A stretch of DNA of 64,000 bases, from the NCBI RefSeq assembly GCF_000196315.1, contig NC_014230.1:744001-808000 (forward strand), written 5' to 3'. Below the pieces are notes generated by a model. It was not told the origin of the DNA, searched no databases, and saw only the letters and a program-made list of their open reading frames with translations. Shown piece by piece: positions 26,305 to 35,420 of the stretch. The translations under genes and the position numbers were made by a program. Every line of letters starts with the position of its first letter. Positions within the stretch are counted from its first letter, which is position 1. Origin of the DNA: Croceibacter atlanticus HTCC2559 (GTDB lineage: Bacteria > Bacteroidota > Bacteroidia > Flavobacteriales > Flavobacteriaceae).

Positions 26305-27162
26305 TTATATAGTTTTAAAACAATAAATAAGCGAAGAATACTCTCCAGAATGCTTGGCTTTTAAATTAGAGAGAAATCCTGTTTTAAGCGCTTTCAATTT
26401 TTGAAAAGAGGAGTTTTTATATTTCTCAGAAAGTAGGCTTACATAATATGCATCATATGTCATAGGAAATGTATTCTCTAATTTAAAATTAAATTGAGCA
26501 AATAACTTTTTTATGCCTTTAGGTGAAAAATGCCAAAGATGTCTTGGCACATCATAAGCAGCCCAAAACTCTTTATAGTATGTTGCATCATAAGACTTGT
26601 AATTTGGGACTGCAATAATTAAGATTCCATTCTCTTTTAATAAAGATTTTAAGGTCTCGATATATTCAAAAAGATTCGGCACATGTTCTAACACATGCCA
26701 AAGTGTAATGACGTCATACTTTTGAGTTGGTAACTGATTAATGTCTTCAACTAGTAATATTTTTTTTTGATTAGCTAGACTTCTCGCTTTTGAATTTGGC
26801 TCTACTCCACTTATGGACCAACCATCATTTTTTGCTGCATTTAAAAAATCACCTGTTCCTGCTCCTACATCTAAAAGTGATCCTTTGTTTTGATTAAAGC
26901 TCGAAACTATTTCTAATTTCTTGTTAAGCATGATTCGCTTCACACTCTGATATATTTTATCAACAAGAGTGGCTTTAGAATCTGTGTGAGAAATATAATC
27001 TTCACTTTCATAATAACTATCTAACTCATCTAATTTAGGTTGAGGATATGTAACTAACATATCATATTCATCCCAATATTTAAGCTGAAAGAACTCTTCG
27101 CTTACAGTATAATCTTTACAGGTAAGTTTGGTGTTTAAGGAAGAGAAATCTGGGTAATTCAT
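26305..27162 (-). CDS. class I SAM-dependent methyltransferase
   Basis: A 285-residue methyltransferase with motif I LLDVGAGTGDFLNAA (about 95-109), acidic loop GVEPNSKA, and a motif IV region YDVITLWHVLEHV. The N-terminus (to about 60) has KYWDEYDMLVTYPQP, which resembles the entry region of methyltransferases acting on sugars or small metabolites (UbiG-like group); a zinc-binding Cys set is absent. Last gene after ybeY and mnmG, separated from mnmG by a 39-base spacer carrying a parS site. Substrate is unknown. Confidence 0.8.
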   Translation of the reverse strand: MNYPDFSSLNTKLTCKDYTVSEEFFQLKYWDEYDMLVTYPQPKLDELDSYYESEDYISHTDSKATLVDKIYQSVKRIMLNKKLEIVSSFNQNKGSLLDVGAGTGDFLNAAKNDGWSISGVEPNSKARSLANQKKILLVEDINQLPTQKYDVITLWHVLEHVPNLFEYIETLKSLLKENGILIIAVPNYKSYDATYYKEFWAAYDVPRHLWHFSPKGIKKLFAQFNFKLENTFPMTYDAYYVSLLSEKYKNSSFQKLKALKTGFLSNLKAKHSGEYSSLIYCFKTI

Positions 27163-27177
27163 ATAAATTAAAAAAGA

Positions 27178-27193
27178 TGTTCCACGTGGAACG
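27178..27193. promoter_or_regulatory. parS: parS site (chromosome partition, ParB/Spo0J binding)
   Basis: TGTTCCACGTGGAACG: a 14-base perfect palindrome GTTCCACGTGGAAC differing from the general bacterial parS (TGTTTCACGTGAAACA) only at the two symmetric C/G positions. It lies in the spacer between mnmG and the methyltransferase gene. Confidence 0.85.
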
Positions 27194-27201
27194 TAAATTA
27201 T

Positions 27202-29073
27202 TTATCTTCCCAAATACACTAATAAAACAGAAATATCGGCTGGATTTACTCCACTTACTCTACTAGCTTGAGAAACTGTTCGAGGTTGAATTTCTTGAAG
27301 TTTTTCTCTTGCCTCATAGCTCATTGACTTAAGTTGAGAATAGTCAAAATCTGAAGGTATTTTTACATATTCTAAACGCTGTAATTTATCTGCATTATTT
27401 TTTTCTTTTTCTATATAGCCAGCATATTTAACTTGCACTTCCGTTTGCTCTAAAACTTCAGTATCTAGATTGTGTTCTTGAATATAATTTTCAACGTCAT
27501 TAAATTGTCTAACATCATCCATAGTAATTTGAGGACGAGAAAAGAGTTTAAATAACTTATCGTTTTGTTTAACTGTAGCTGAATTATTTTCTTTTAAAAT
27601 TTCATTTGCCTCTTTCCAATCATAGCTAGTATTCTTAAAAAAATCAACAAAACTTTCAGACTTATCTTTCTTATCTAGCATTTTATTATAGCGTTCTTCA
27701 GAAGCTAATCCTATTTCAAAAGATTTTCCAGTTAGCCTAAAGTCTGCATTATCTTGTCTTAAAAGCGTCCTATATTCTGCTCTACTTGTAAACATTCTAT
27801 ATGGCTCTTCTGTACCTTTAGTAATAAGATCATCTATTAAAACACCTATATAGGCCTCATCTCTTTTAAGTATAAACTCGTCTTGTTCTTTTACTTTTAA
27901 AGCTGCGTTTACACCAGCTATTAAACCCTGAGAAGCTGCTTCCTCATAACCTGTGGTTCCATTAATTTGACCAGCAAAAAACAAACCATCAACAAGTTTA
28001 GTTTCTAATGTATGTTTTAATTGAGTAGGCGGAAAATAATCATATTCGATTGCATAACCAGGTCTGAAAAATTTAACCTTTTCAAAACCAACTACAGATC
28101 GTAAAGCTTTAAATTGAACATCTTCTGGCAGTGACGTAGAGAAACCGTTTACATAAACCTCGACGGTATTCCAACCTTCAGGTTCAATAAACATTTGATG
28201 TCTATCCTTATCTGCAAATCTATTAATCTTATCTTCTATGCTTGGACAATATCTTGGTCCTATACTTTGTATTCTACCATTAAACATTGGTGACCTATCA
28301 AATCCTTCTCGAAGTAAATCATGTACTTCTGGACTTGTGTAAGTCATATAACAAGAACGTTGTTTTTCTAAAGGTTTAGTAATGTCTGAATATGAAAATT
28401 TCCAAGGAATATCATCACCTGGTTGTTCTGTCATTTTAGAATAATCTAAAGAACGGCCATCAACTCTTGGTGGTGTACCAGTTTTCATTCTACCAGATTC
28501 AAATCCTAAATTTAATAAGTCTGCTGTAATTCCTGTAGCGGCTCTTTCTCCTGCTCTACCACCACCAAACTGTTTTTCTCCTATATGGATTAAACCATTT
28601 AGGAATGTCCCATTTGTTAAAACAACTGTTTTTCCTCTTACCTCTAAACCTAAAGATGTTCTTACACCAACAAGTTTGTCTTTTTCGACAATTAGGCCAG
28701 CAACCATTTCTTGATAAAAATCTAAGTTTGGGGTTTGCTCTAACTTAAGTCTCCAATCTTCTGCAAAACGCATACGATCACTTTGTACTCTTGGACTCCA
28801 CATTGCAGGTCCTTTAGATTTGTTAAGCATCTTAAACTGTATTGCACTTGTATCACTTACAATACCACTATAACCACCTAAAGCATCAATCTCTCTTACA
28901 ATTTGACCCTTAGCAATACCTCCCATAGCAGGATTGCAAGACATTTGTGCAATATTTTGAAGATTCATTGTAATTAACAATGTACTACAACCCATATTTG
29001 CTGCTGCTGCTGCTGCTTCACTTCCTGCATGGCCTGCACCGACCACTATAACATCATATTCACTTTCAAACAT
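27202..29073 (-). CDS. mnmG: tRNA uridine-5-carboxymethylaminomethyl modification enzyme, FAD subunit
   Basis: With MnmE it modifies U34 of tRNAs reading two-fold codon boxes. The 623 residues start with the FAD fold VGAGHAGSEAAAAAANMG (11-28), followed by MSCNPAMGGIAKGQIVREID, the conserved GTPPRVDGR, the NADH/FAD region FFAGQINGTTGYEEAASQG and the C-terminal MnmE-binding helical domain ending ISVLLVYLGR. Full length. A parS site lies on each side of the gene (27178, 29080). It follows ybeY by two bases. Confidence 0.95.
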   Translation of the reverse strand: MFESEYDVIVVGAGHAGSEAAAAAANMGCSTLLITMNLQNIAQMSCNPAMGGIAKGQIVREIDALGGYSGIVSDTSAIQFKMLNKSKGPAMWSPRVQSDRMRFAEDWRLKLEQTPNLDFYQEMVAGLIVEKDKLVGVRTSLGLEVRGKTVVLTNGTFLNGLIHIGEKQFGGGRAGERAATGITADLLNLGFESGRMKTGTPPRVDGRSLDYSKMTEQPGDDIPWKFSYSDITKPLEKQRSCYMTYTSPEVHDLLREGFDRSPMFNGRIQSIGPRYCPSIEDKINRFADKDRHQMFIEPEGWNTVEVYVNGFSTSLPEDVQFKALRSVVGFEKVKFFRPGYAIEYDYFPPTQLKHTLETKLVDGLFFAGQINGTTGYEEAASQGLIAGVNAALKVKEQDEFILKRDEAYIGVLIDDLITKGTEEPYRMFTSRAEYRTLLRQDNADFRLTGKSFEIGLASEERYNKMLDKKDKSESFVDFFKNTSYDWKEANEILKENNSATVKQNDKLFKLFSRPQITMDDVRQFNDVENYIQEHNLDTEVLEQTEVQVKYAGYIEKEKNNADKLQRLEYVKIPSDFDYSQLKSMSYEAREKLQEIQPRTVSQASRVSGVNPADISVLLVYLGR

Positions 29074-29075
29074 AC

Positions 29076-29492
29076 CTATTGTTCCACGTGGAACATTTTA
29101 AGTTTTTCATCTTCTTTTTCTCTCATTAGCTTAGCTTCATCGTCAGTTTTGTCTTTATAACCACAAAAATGTAGAATACCATGAACTAAAACACGCTTTA
29201 ATTCATCGTCAACACTGACGTTAAACTGTTGAGCATTTTCTTGAATTCTTTCAACAGAAATAAATATATCTCCGGACAAATCATTGCCTTCAGACGTATC
29301 AAAACTTATAATATCGGTATAAGTATCATGATCTAAATACTGTTGATTTATAGATAACAAATACGCGTCATCACAAAAGATATAATTAATTTCTCCTAAA
29401 TTTTTACCTTCTGAAGCAATGACAGATAACAGCCATGAGTTAAACTCATCTTCATTAATAATAAATTCAGTTTCTGTAAAAAAATTAATCAT
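29076..29492 (-). CDS. ybeY: endoribonuclease YbeY
   Basis: Single-strand RNase for 16S rRNA 3' maturation and rRNA quality control. The 138-residue protein shows the family strand TDIISFD and the metal motif HGILHFCGYKD: His104 and His108 are kept, but the third ligand position (His124 in E. coli) is Asp114, as I recall for other Bacteroidota. The last six codons (MFHVEQ) are written by a perfect parS palindrome (29080-29095), so the C-terminus serves two purposes. It overlaps DUF4175 by eight bases and is followed by mnmG after two. Confidence 0.88.
   Translation of the reverse strand: MINFFTETEFIINEDEFNSWLLSVIASEGKNLGEINYIFCDDAYLLSINQQYLDHDTYTDIISFDTSEGNDLSGDIFISVERIQENAQQFNVSVDDELKRVLVHGILHFCGYKDKTDDEAKLMREKEDEKLKMFHVEQ
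29080..29095. promoter_or_regulatory. parS: parS site inside the 3' end of ybeY
   Basis: TGTTCCACGTGGAACA, a perfect 16-base palindrome. It encodes Met-Phe-His-Val-Glu-Gln at the C-terminus of YbeY. Together with 27178 it brackets mnmG at a distance of 1.9 kb. Confidence 0.9.
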
Positions 29493-32400
29493 TCTCTTTA
29501 AAATAGTCTTGTACTTTCTGCTTATAATCTTGGCGCAAAGGTAAGGTTTGTCTATTTAAAATTTCAGTAGTATTAAAGTATTCCTTGGCTTTTAAAATAT
29601 GAGAATTTGTGGGGTTTGAAAACGATTTTAAATTAGATTTAGATTCACGCTTATCGTCTTGACCTTGTTCTAAAGTAGCACTATCTAACTTTAGAAGTTG
29701 ATGTTTTAAATTGGTCATTTGTTGCAAAACTTTATTATCAAATCCTTTGTCTAATAAGCTTTGTTCTACTTGCTCCATTTGTTTAGCTAATCGTTCTGCG
29801 TCTGCTCCTAAACCTTCTTCTCTTATTTTATCTTCTAACTGATTTCTTAATTGTTGTTGCTTTTGATAAATTTCAAAAAGTTCACCACTCATTTGTTCAT
29901 CAAGTTGATTACCATCTTTTCCTTCACCTTCTTTGTTTCCATTTTTACCATCTGTACCGGATTTGCCATTCTCTCCAGAAGAACCTCCTTCACCACCTTC
30001 ACCACTCTTACCGTTTTTACCTTGAGAACCTTCACCTGGTTTTTGTCCAGGTTTCATTCCATTCTTTAACTGTTCACCTAACTCCTCTTGCTTTTTGATA
30101 ATATCTGGTAATTGAAAACCTTTACCTTGCCCTTCACCTTTTCCTTTGCCCTTACCTTTTCCAGATTTTCCTTTTCCTGAAGAACCCATAGATGCATTCA
30201 TATTATCTAAACTATTGGCAAGTAAAAATGCAAGTTCATTTGCAGCGGTAACTGTGTATTGTTGGTTAGAAATACCTTGAGGTAAATAATTATCAGAAAG
30301 GCGCTCTAAGGATTTATCTATATTAAATTCAATGTCTGTTAGCTTCTCATTTACAATTTCACCTAGTTCTGCATTACGTAAAGAAAGAGCATAAAGACTA
30401 TCATCTATGTGAGTAAAATTCTCCCTTAAAACAGATTGTCTTTTTAATTTTTTAGCAAAGGCAGGATTATTACGTTCCATAGCTTTAAAATCGTCCATAA
30501 GACCTTCTTGTTCAAAGGAAAATGTAACAAGGTTATCTAAAATTTGACGTAACATTTCTGCATCTTCACTTTCACCAGATTCACCAGACTCTTGCATTTG
30601 AGAAGCCATTTTTTGACCCATTTCTTTCATCTTATCTGCAGCAGATTTTTGCTTTTTCTGAGCGTCTTGTTTATCTGAATTTTTTTGTTCACTTGATTCT
30701 TCCTCTTGATTTTCTTTAGATTCACTATCTAATTTTTCTGAAGCGTCTTCTTGATCTTCTTTTATAGATTCTTCTTTTTCTTCATCACGAGATATATCCA
30801 TTGGTTCCTTAAGATCTTTATTTTCCTCTTCTAGATCTTTTAAATCTTCTTGTAACTTTTTAAATTCTTTATTTAATTCTTCTTGGGCTTCTTTAGTGTT
30901 TTCATCGCCATCATTCTTACTTAGTTCTTCTTGTTTTTGTGCAAGTTTCTCAAGGTCTTCAGCAACTTTTAAAGCTTTTTTCTCTACATAGTAACGTTTT
31001 GTAAGTTCTAAGAGTTGTTCTAAGTTTTTCTCTTCATTTTGGTTTTGCTTAGCAAGCTTTTCTAGTTTTTCAGATAATTCTTCTTTATTTATTTTATCCT
31101 GTACTTTTTGTAACTCTTCTAACAACTCTTCGTTCTTTTTAAGTTGCTCTTCATTACGCTGAAAGCGTTCTTCTAATTTTTGTTTAACAGGATCGTTTTC
31201 AGGATTATCTTGTTGAAACTGCTGAAGGTTTTCTTTCATCTTCTTACTAAACTGCTGCATAATTTGTTCTTGCTGCTTTTGGCGTTTCAGAAATTCTTCT
31301 AACTTTTTCTTATCGTTAAAATTAAGTGCTTCCTTCTCTTTTTGTAGTTGATTTAATTCTTCCAATTCCTTCTCTCTATCTTTCATCTTTTCAAGAGATT
31401 TATTCATTCCAGAAATTGTTTCTTTTTGTTCTTCAAACTGTTGCTCTTCTACTTCATTATCTGTTAATTTTCTAAAACTAAATACTTCAGATTTTACACG
31501 CTTAGAACCGTTAACCCTATCATTATCAAATACTTGAAAATAAAAGTTATAAGGTACACCCTTAGGCAAACTTAAGGTGTCTGGGAAAGCGTAGACAAAA
31601 TCGTCATATGTTGTAGAATTAATTGCAATTGGCAACTTTTTAGAAGAAGCTTCATCTTCTGAGGGATAATACACTAACTCTAATTTAGATAATCCGTAAT
31701 CATCTGAAGCACTTCCGAAGAAATACATTGCTTGCTTATTTAAAGAATCTGTTTCACTTTTTAATACTAATTCTGGATATTGATCCTTAATTACACGTAA
31801 ACCATAAGCGAGATTTTCATAATTTTTTAGTTGCTCGTTACTTGTAGAAATCTCATAATTAAAGTTATTAAAGATTCTTTTTTGTAAACTAAACGTATTG
31901 TCATTTACGGTAAACTCTTGCGTAGTATAACGCAATATCATAGATACTTGGCTTGTACTCTGTGTTGCAAGATCCCAAGTAATTGTTGTGCCTTCCGGAA
32001 TTGTGGCACTGCCGGTTCCTTGTAAAACCTCATCTCTCCTACCAGTATATGCAGGATAATTTAAGGCCATATTAAAACTTAAAAGTGTAGGAACTTTGGT
32101 TAATGAAATAGTGTAAGGTATACTTTTAACTTCGTTTGCAGATAAGTAAAAGCTTAATGGTTCTTTAAGTTGATTAAATGTGTATTGAAAAACACCGGCA
32201 GAAACAGATTTCATAAAATAAGTTTCGCCATTGTAATTTATGGTAGCTTCTTGTGGTATAAAATTTCCTGTGGTTCTTACTTCAATAGTAAAATCTTGAT
32301 TTTCCTTTGCGTCTAAATTATCATTTACTACAAAAAATTGAAAAGGTGCTGGTGGCTCATAAGCTTGTTGGTAATTAACAACACGATCGTAACTTTCTGT

Positions 32401-32925
32401 AAATAAATTACTCTTTCCAGAAATCCAAATTGCCAATAAGATTAATACTGGTATAGCTAGATATTTTAAATACTTAGTGTTGTCTTTAAAATTTACTGCA
32501 AAATTAAATTGTATAGGTTGCAGTTCTTCTGCTTTTTGATCTATACTCGCTAATAATAATTCTGAGCTCTCTGTATTTTGTTTTAACTGGAGAACGTTTA
32601 ATAACTTATCATTTACCTCTGTAAAATGTTGTCCTATTATTGCAGATGCTTGCTCATAGCTTATGCCTTTAGATAGCTTAAATAGTTTAGATAACGGGTA
32701 AATAATAAATCGGCCAAAAAGTGCAATTTCTACGGCTATAAATGTCCAAAATAAAATGGTCCTGGCTAAAGGACTTAACCAAAGCACCCATTCTAAAAAT
32801 ACGGTAAGGAGAAAGTACAGCAATCCTATTGCAAAGAATAATATAATACCCTTTAGCAGTTCATTGGTGTAATATTTTCTGATAAACCGCTCTAGCTTAT
32901 CTATAATTTGATTATAATGATTCAT
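29485..32925 (-). CDS. DUF4175 family membrane protein with long coiled coil
   Basis: A 1146-residue inner-membrane protein of unknown function, common in Bacteroidota. Two N-terminal TM segments (about 22-43 and 53-75) and a third (about 152-168) are followed by an Ig-like extracytoplasmic region (190-490). A very charged coiled coil (500-760) is rich in Glu, Lys and Gln. Then come a helical part (780-915) and a Gly/Lys low-complexity tract (GKSGKGKGKGKGEGQGKG, about 920-1020). It is the first gene of the ybeY-mnmG operon. DUF4175 genes are often near MoxR/BatA-type aerotolerance genes, but none is here. Confidence 0.78.
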   Translation of the reverse strand: MNHYNQIIDKLERFIRKYYTNELLKGIILFFAIGLLYFLLTVFLEWVLWLSPLARTILFWTFIAVEIALFGRFIIYPLSKLFKLSKGISYEQASAIIGQHFTEVNDKLLNVLQLKQNTESSELLLASIDQKAEELQPIQFNFAVNFKDNTKYLKYLAIPVLILLAIWISGKSNLFTESYDRVVNYQQAYEPPAPFQFFVVNDNLDAKENQDFTIEVRTTGNFIPQEATINYNGETYFMKSVSAGVFQYTFNQLKEPLSFYLSANEVKSIPYTISLTKVPTLLSFNMALNYPAYTGRRDEVLQGTGSATIPEGTTITWDLATQSTSQVSMILRYTTQEFTVNDNTFSLQKRIFNNFNYEISTSNEQLKNYENLAYGLRVIKDQYPELVLKSETDSLNKQAMYFFGSASDDYGLSKLELVYYPSEDEASSKKLPIAINSTTYDDFVYAFPDTLSLPKGVPYNFYFQVFDNDRVNGSKRVKSEVFSFRKLTDNEVEEQQFEEQKETISGMNKSLEKMKDREKELEELNQLQKEKEALNFNDKKKLEEFLKRQKQQEQIMQQFSKKMKENLQQFQQDNPENDPVKQKLEERFQRNEEQLKKNEELLEELQKVQDKINKEELSEKLEKLAKQNQNEEKNLEQLLELTKRYYVEKKALKVAEDLEKLAQKQEELSKNDGDENTKEAQEELNKEFKKLQEDLKDLEEENKDLKEPMDISRDEEKEESIKEDQEDASEKLDSESKENQEEESSEQKNSDKQDAQKKQKSAADKMKEMGQKMASQMQESGESGESEDAEMLRQILDNLVTFSFEQEGLMDDFKAMERNNPAFAKKLKRQSVLRENFTHIDDSLYALSLRNAELGEIVNEKLTDIEFNIDKSLERLSDNYLPQGISNQQYTVTAANELAFLLANSLDNMNASMGSSGKGKSGKGKGKGKGEGQGKGFQLPDIIKKQEELGEQLKNGMKPGQKPGEGSQGKNGKSGEGGEGGSSGENGKSGTDGKNGNKEGEGKDGNQLDEQMSGELFEIYQKQQQLRNQLEDKIREEGLGADAERLAKQMEQVEQSLLDKGFDNKVLQQMTNLKHQLLKLDSATLEQGQDDKRESKSNLKSFSNPTNSHILKAKEYFNTTEILNRQTLPLRQDYKQKVQDYFKEND

Positions 32926-33055
32926 TAATTGTAGCTGTCTTACTGTAACTGTTAAACTTACAATTTATTCTGTTGATTGCCATATCTCAAAATAATCAAA
33001 AATCCTGCCGATAAAGTTGAGGCTAATTGGGTTATGTAATCGTTTCTCAAACTCT

Positions 33056-33063
33056 TACCTTTG
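33056..33063 (+). promoter_or_regulatory. promoter -7 element of gltX
   Basis: TACCTTTG, 22 bases before the ATG at 33086. It excludes the upstream in-frame Met at 33017 as the start. Confidence 0.6.
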
Positions 33064-33085
33064 CAACACTAAAAATAAATCTTTT

Positions 33086-34621
33086 ATGTCTCAAAAAGTA
33101 AGAGTACGTTTTGCTCCAAGTCCTACAGGACCATTACATATTGGTGGTGTACGCACTGCCCTATTTAATTATTTATTTGCTAAAAAACACGGTGGAAATT
33201 TTATCCTAAGAATTGAGGATACAGACCAAAATCGTTATGTCGAAGGTGCAGAAGACTATATAAAAGAAAGTTTGGAATGGTGTAACATACCTTATGACGA
33301 AGGTCCAGGAAAAGATAAAGGCTATGGTCCTTATCGCCAAAGTGAACGTAAACACCTGTACAAAGAATATGCAGACCAACTTATTAGTAGCGGTCATGCG
33401 TATTATGCTTTTGATAGTGCTGAAAGCCTAGATGCGAACCGTAAGAGTCATGAAAAAAACGGTAAAACTTTTATTTATAACTGGCACAACCGTGAGAAAT
33501 TAGACAACTCTTTAACAATGCCTAAAGAAGAGGTTGAAAAGAGAATTGCTGCAGAAGATTATGTAATAAGATTTAAGTCTCCTCAAGATGAAACACTATA
33601 TCTAGATGATGAGATTAGAGGTGAAATGACTATTGACACCAATGTATTAGATGATAAGGTATTGTTTAAAAGTGATGGAATGCCAACCTATCATTTAGCC
33701 AATATAGTAGATGATCATTTAATGAAAATTACACACGTAATTCGTGGTGAAGAATGGTTGCCTAGTTTAGCACTTCACGTGTTATTGTATAGATCTTTGG
33801 GTTGGGATGCTCCTAAATTTGCACACCTACCTTTAATTATGAAACCACAAGGAAAAGGTAAATTAAGTAAACGTGATGGAGATAAAATGGGCTTTCCTGT
33901 ATTTCCACTACAATGGAAAGACAAAGATAATAACATATCTGCTGGATATCGTGAAGATGGATATTTGCCAGAAGCTGTTATTAATATGTTAGCCTTTTTA
34001 GGATGGAATGAAGGTGAAGGTTCTGAGAAGCAATTTTATACGCTTGAGGAACTTGTAGAAGCTTTTAGCTTAGAGCACGTGTCTAAAAGTGGTGCTAAAT
34101 TTGATCCAGAAAAAACTAAATGGTTTCAACACCATTACCTACAACAAGTTGGTAATGAAGATATAGCATTACAGTTTATCAATTATGTAAATAATAGTGA
34201 TAAAGGTGTCTCTTTATCAAAAGACAAAGATTTAGCATATATCACCAACATAGTTTCTATCTTAAAAGAACGTTGCACGTTTGTTTCAGATTTATGGGAA
34301 GAAGGTAGTTTCTTGTTTAAAACACCTAATTCTTACGACGAAAAAGCTGTTAAAAAAGCTTGGAAAGATCAAACAGGAGATATAATGACAGAATTAGCAG
34401 GTGTGGTTTCAACTATTGAAGATTTTACTGCAGAAAATGTTCAACAAGAAGTAAAATCTTGGATTAACTCAACAGATTATGGTTTTGGAAAAGTTATGCA
34501 GCCTTTTAGGTTAAGTCTTGTTGGTGAAATGTCGGGGCCAGATGTTTTTGTAATCGCATCTTTACTTGGCCAAGATAAAACATTAGAGCGTTTAAGAAAT
34601 GCAATAAGTACGTTAGGCTAG
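33086..34621 (+). CDS. gltX: glutamyl-tRNA synthetase
   Basis: Charges tRNA-Glu. The 511-residue class I synthetase begins MSQKVRVRFAPSPTGPLHIG, with the HIGH-type motif at residues 18-21 (HIGG) and the KMSKS counterpart KLSKRDG. The frame is open to 33017 but that extension lies upstream of the promoter. The anticodon-binding helical domain occupies the C-terminal third. As glnS is also present (38609-40276), this enzyme is probably discriminating and not needed for Gln-tRNA by transamidation. Confidence 0.95.
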   Translation: MSQKVRVRFAPSPTGPLHIGGVRTALFNYLFAKKHGGNFILRIEDTDQNRYVEGAEDYIKESLEWCNIPYDEGPGKDKGYGPYRQSERKHLYKEYADQLISSGHAYYAFDSAESLDANRKSHEKNGKTFIYNWHNREKLDNSLTMPKEEVEKRIAAEDYVIRFKSPQDETLYLDDEIRGEMTIDTNVLDDKVLFKSDGMPTYHLANIVDDHLMKITHVIRGEEWLPSLALHVLLYRSLGWDAPKFAHLPLIMKPQGKGKLSKRDGDKMGFPVFPLQWKDKDNNISAGYREDGYLPEAVINMLAFLGWNEGEGSEKQFYTLEELVEAFSLEHVSKSGAKFDPEKTKWFQHHYLQQVGNEDIALQFINYVNNSDKGVSLSKDKDLAYITNIVSILKERCTFVSDLWEEGSFLFKTPNSYDEKAVKKAWKDQTGDIMTELAGVVSTIEDFTAENVQQEVKSWINSTDYGFGKVMQPFRLSLVGEMSGPDVFVIASLLGQDKTLERLRNAISTLG

Positions 34622-34637
34622 TATATTATAACTCATT

Positions 34638-34669
34638 AAAAGGGGAACGTATAATTACGTTCCCCTTTT
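34638..34669. terminator. strong bidirectional terminator after gltX
   Basis: AAAAGGGGAACGTA, loop TAAT, TACGTTCCCCTTTT: a perfect 14-bp stem followed by T. It separates convergent gltX and the outer-membrane protein gene. Confidence 0.85.
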
Positions 34670-34675
34670 TTAGTT

Positions 34676-35338
34676 TTATAAATAAAATACTAAGCCAACG
34701 GCTATTAAACTTAAGTTACCCTTAAAATCTTCTGTAGTTTCAGTGAGGTTTTCATCATTTAACCCATTTAAAATATTAGTGAAACCATATTGGTATTGAG
34801 CCCAAAGCCTCACATTTTCAAAACCACCTGTAAGACCCACTATTGCTACGCCATTAATTTTAGAAATGTCTTCAATTTCTTTTGCGGTTAATGTTGTGTA
34901 ACCATCTATTATATAGTTTTCATATTGCTCATTAGTAGTTAGCTTACTATTTATTAAAAGTGCTGGTCCAGCTTCAATACTAAGATGTTGCTCTATAATA
35001 TTATAACTAGCTAATAGGTTTAACTGTACTCCAAAAATACCAAACTCAACATCGCGTTCTTGAGAAGCAACCGTTTCTCTAGCCTTGATATTTACATTTA
35101 AGTCGTAAAAATTTAGGCCATAAATTAAATCAAAATTGTTGTAAAAAGCACCACGAGTGGTAAATCCTGCTTTAAAACCTTCAGCAGAATTAGTATTAAA
35201 ATTATCTGTCTTAATATCAAAAATTGTAAGACCACCTTGTAATCCAATACGGTTATAACTGTCATTATAATTGCGCTGGGCAGATGTTGTTGTAACAAAT
35301 AGTAGGCATGTTACTACTAAAAAGTATAGAGATTTCAT
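34676..35338 (-). CDS. outer-membrane beta-barrel protein (PorT-like family)
   Basis: A 220-residue exported protein with a signal peptide (ending TTTSAQ). Alternating hydrophobic strands separated by short turns include IGLQGGLTIFDI, GFTTRGAFYNNFDLIYGLNFYDL, VQLNLLASYNII and LSIEAGPALLI, with a C-terminal strand ending in LIAVGLVFYL. This looks like an 8-stranded barrel of the kind named PorT or 'outer membrane beta-barrel'. No binding function can be read. Own promoter (35367-35374). Confidence 0.7.
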   Translation of the reverse strand: MKSLYFLVVTCLLFVTTTSAQRNYNDSYNRIGLQGGLTIFDIKTDNFNTNSAEGFKAGFTTRGAFYNNFDLIYGLNFYDLNVNIKARETVASQERDVEFGIFGVQLNLLASYNIIEQHLSIEAGPALLINSKLTTNEQYENYIIDGYTTLTAKEIEDISKINGVAIVGLTGGFENVRLWAQYQYGFTNILNGLNDENLTETTEDFKGNLSLIAVGLVFYL

Positions 35339-35366
35339 TAGAGAGCTTTTTAAGTATAGTTTTCTG

Positions 35367-35374
35367 CAAATGTA
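35367..35374 (-). promoter_or_regulatory. promoter -7 element of the barrel protein gene
   Basis: TACATTTG on the minus strand, 28 bases before the start codon. Confidence 0.55.
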
Positions 35375-35420
35375 ATCCTATTAAATTATGTAACTTTCTA
35401 TCAACTAAAAATCTATATCT

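Noticed and set aside
33017-33085. N-terminal extension of gltX
   Set aside because: It lies upstream of the TACCTTTG promoter element and the enzyme family starts at the Met at 33086. The same reasoning removed extensions of rpiB, trpS and pgk.
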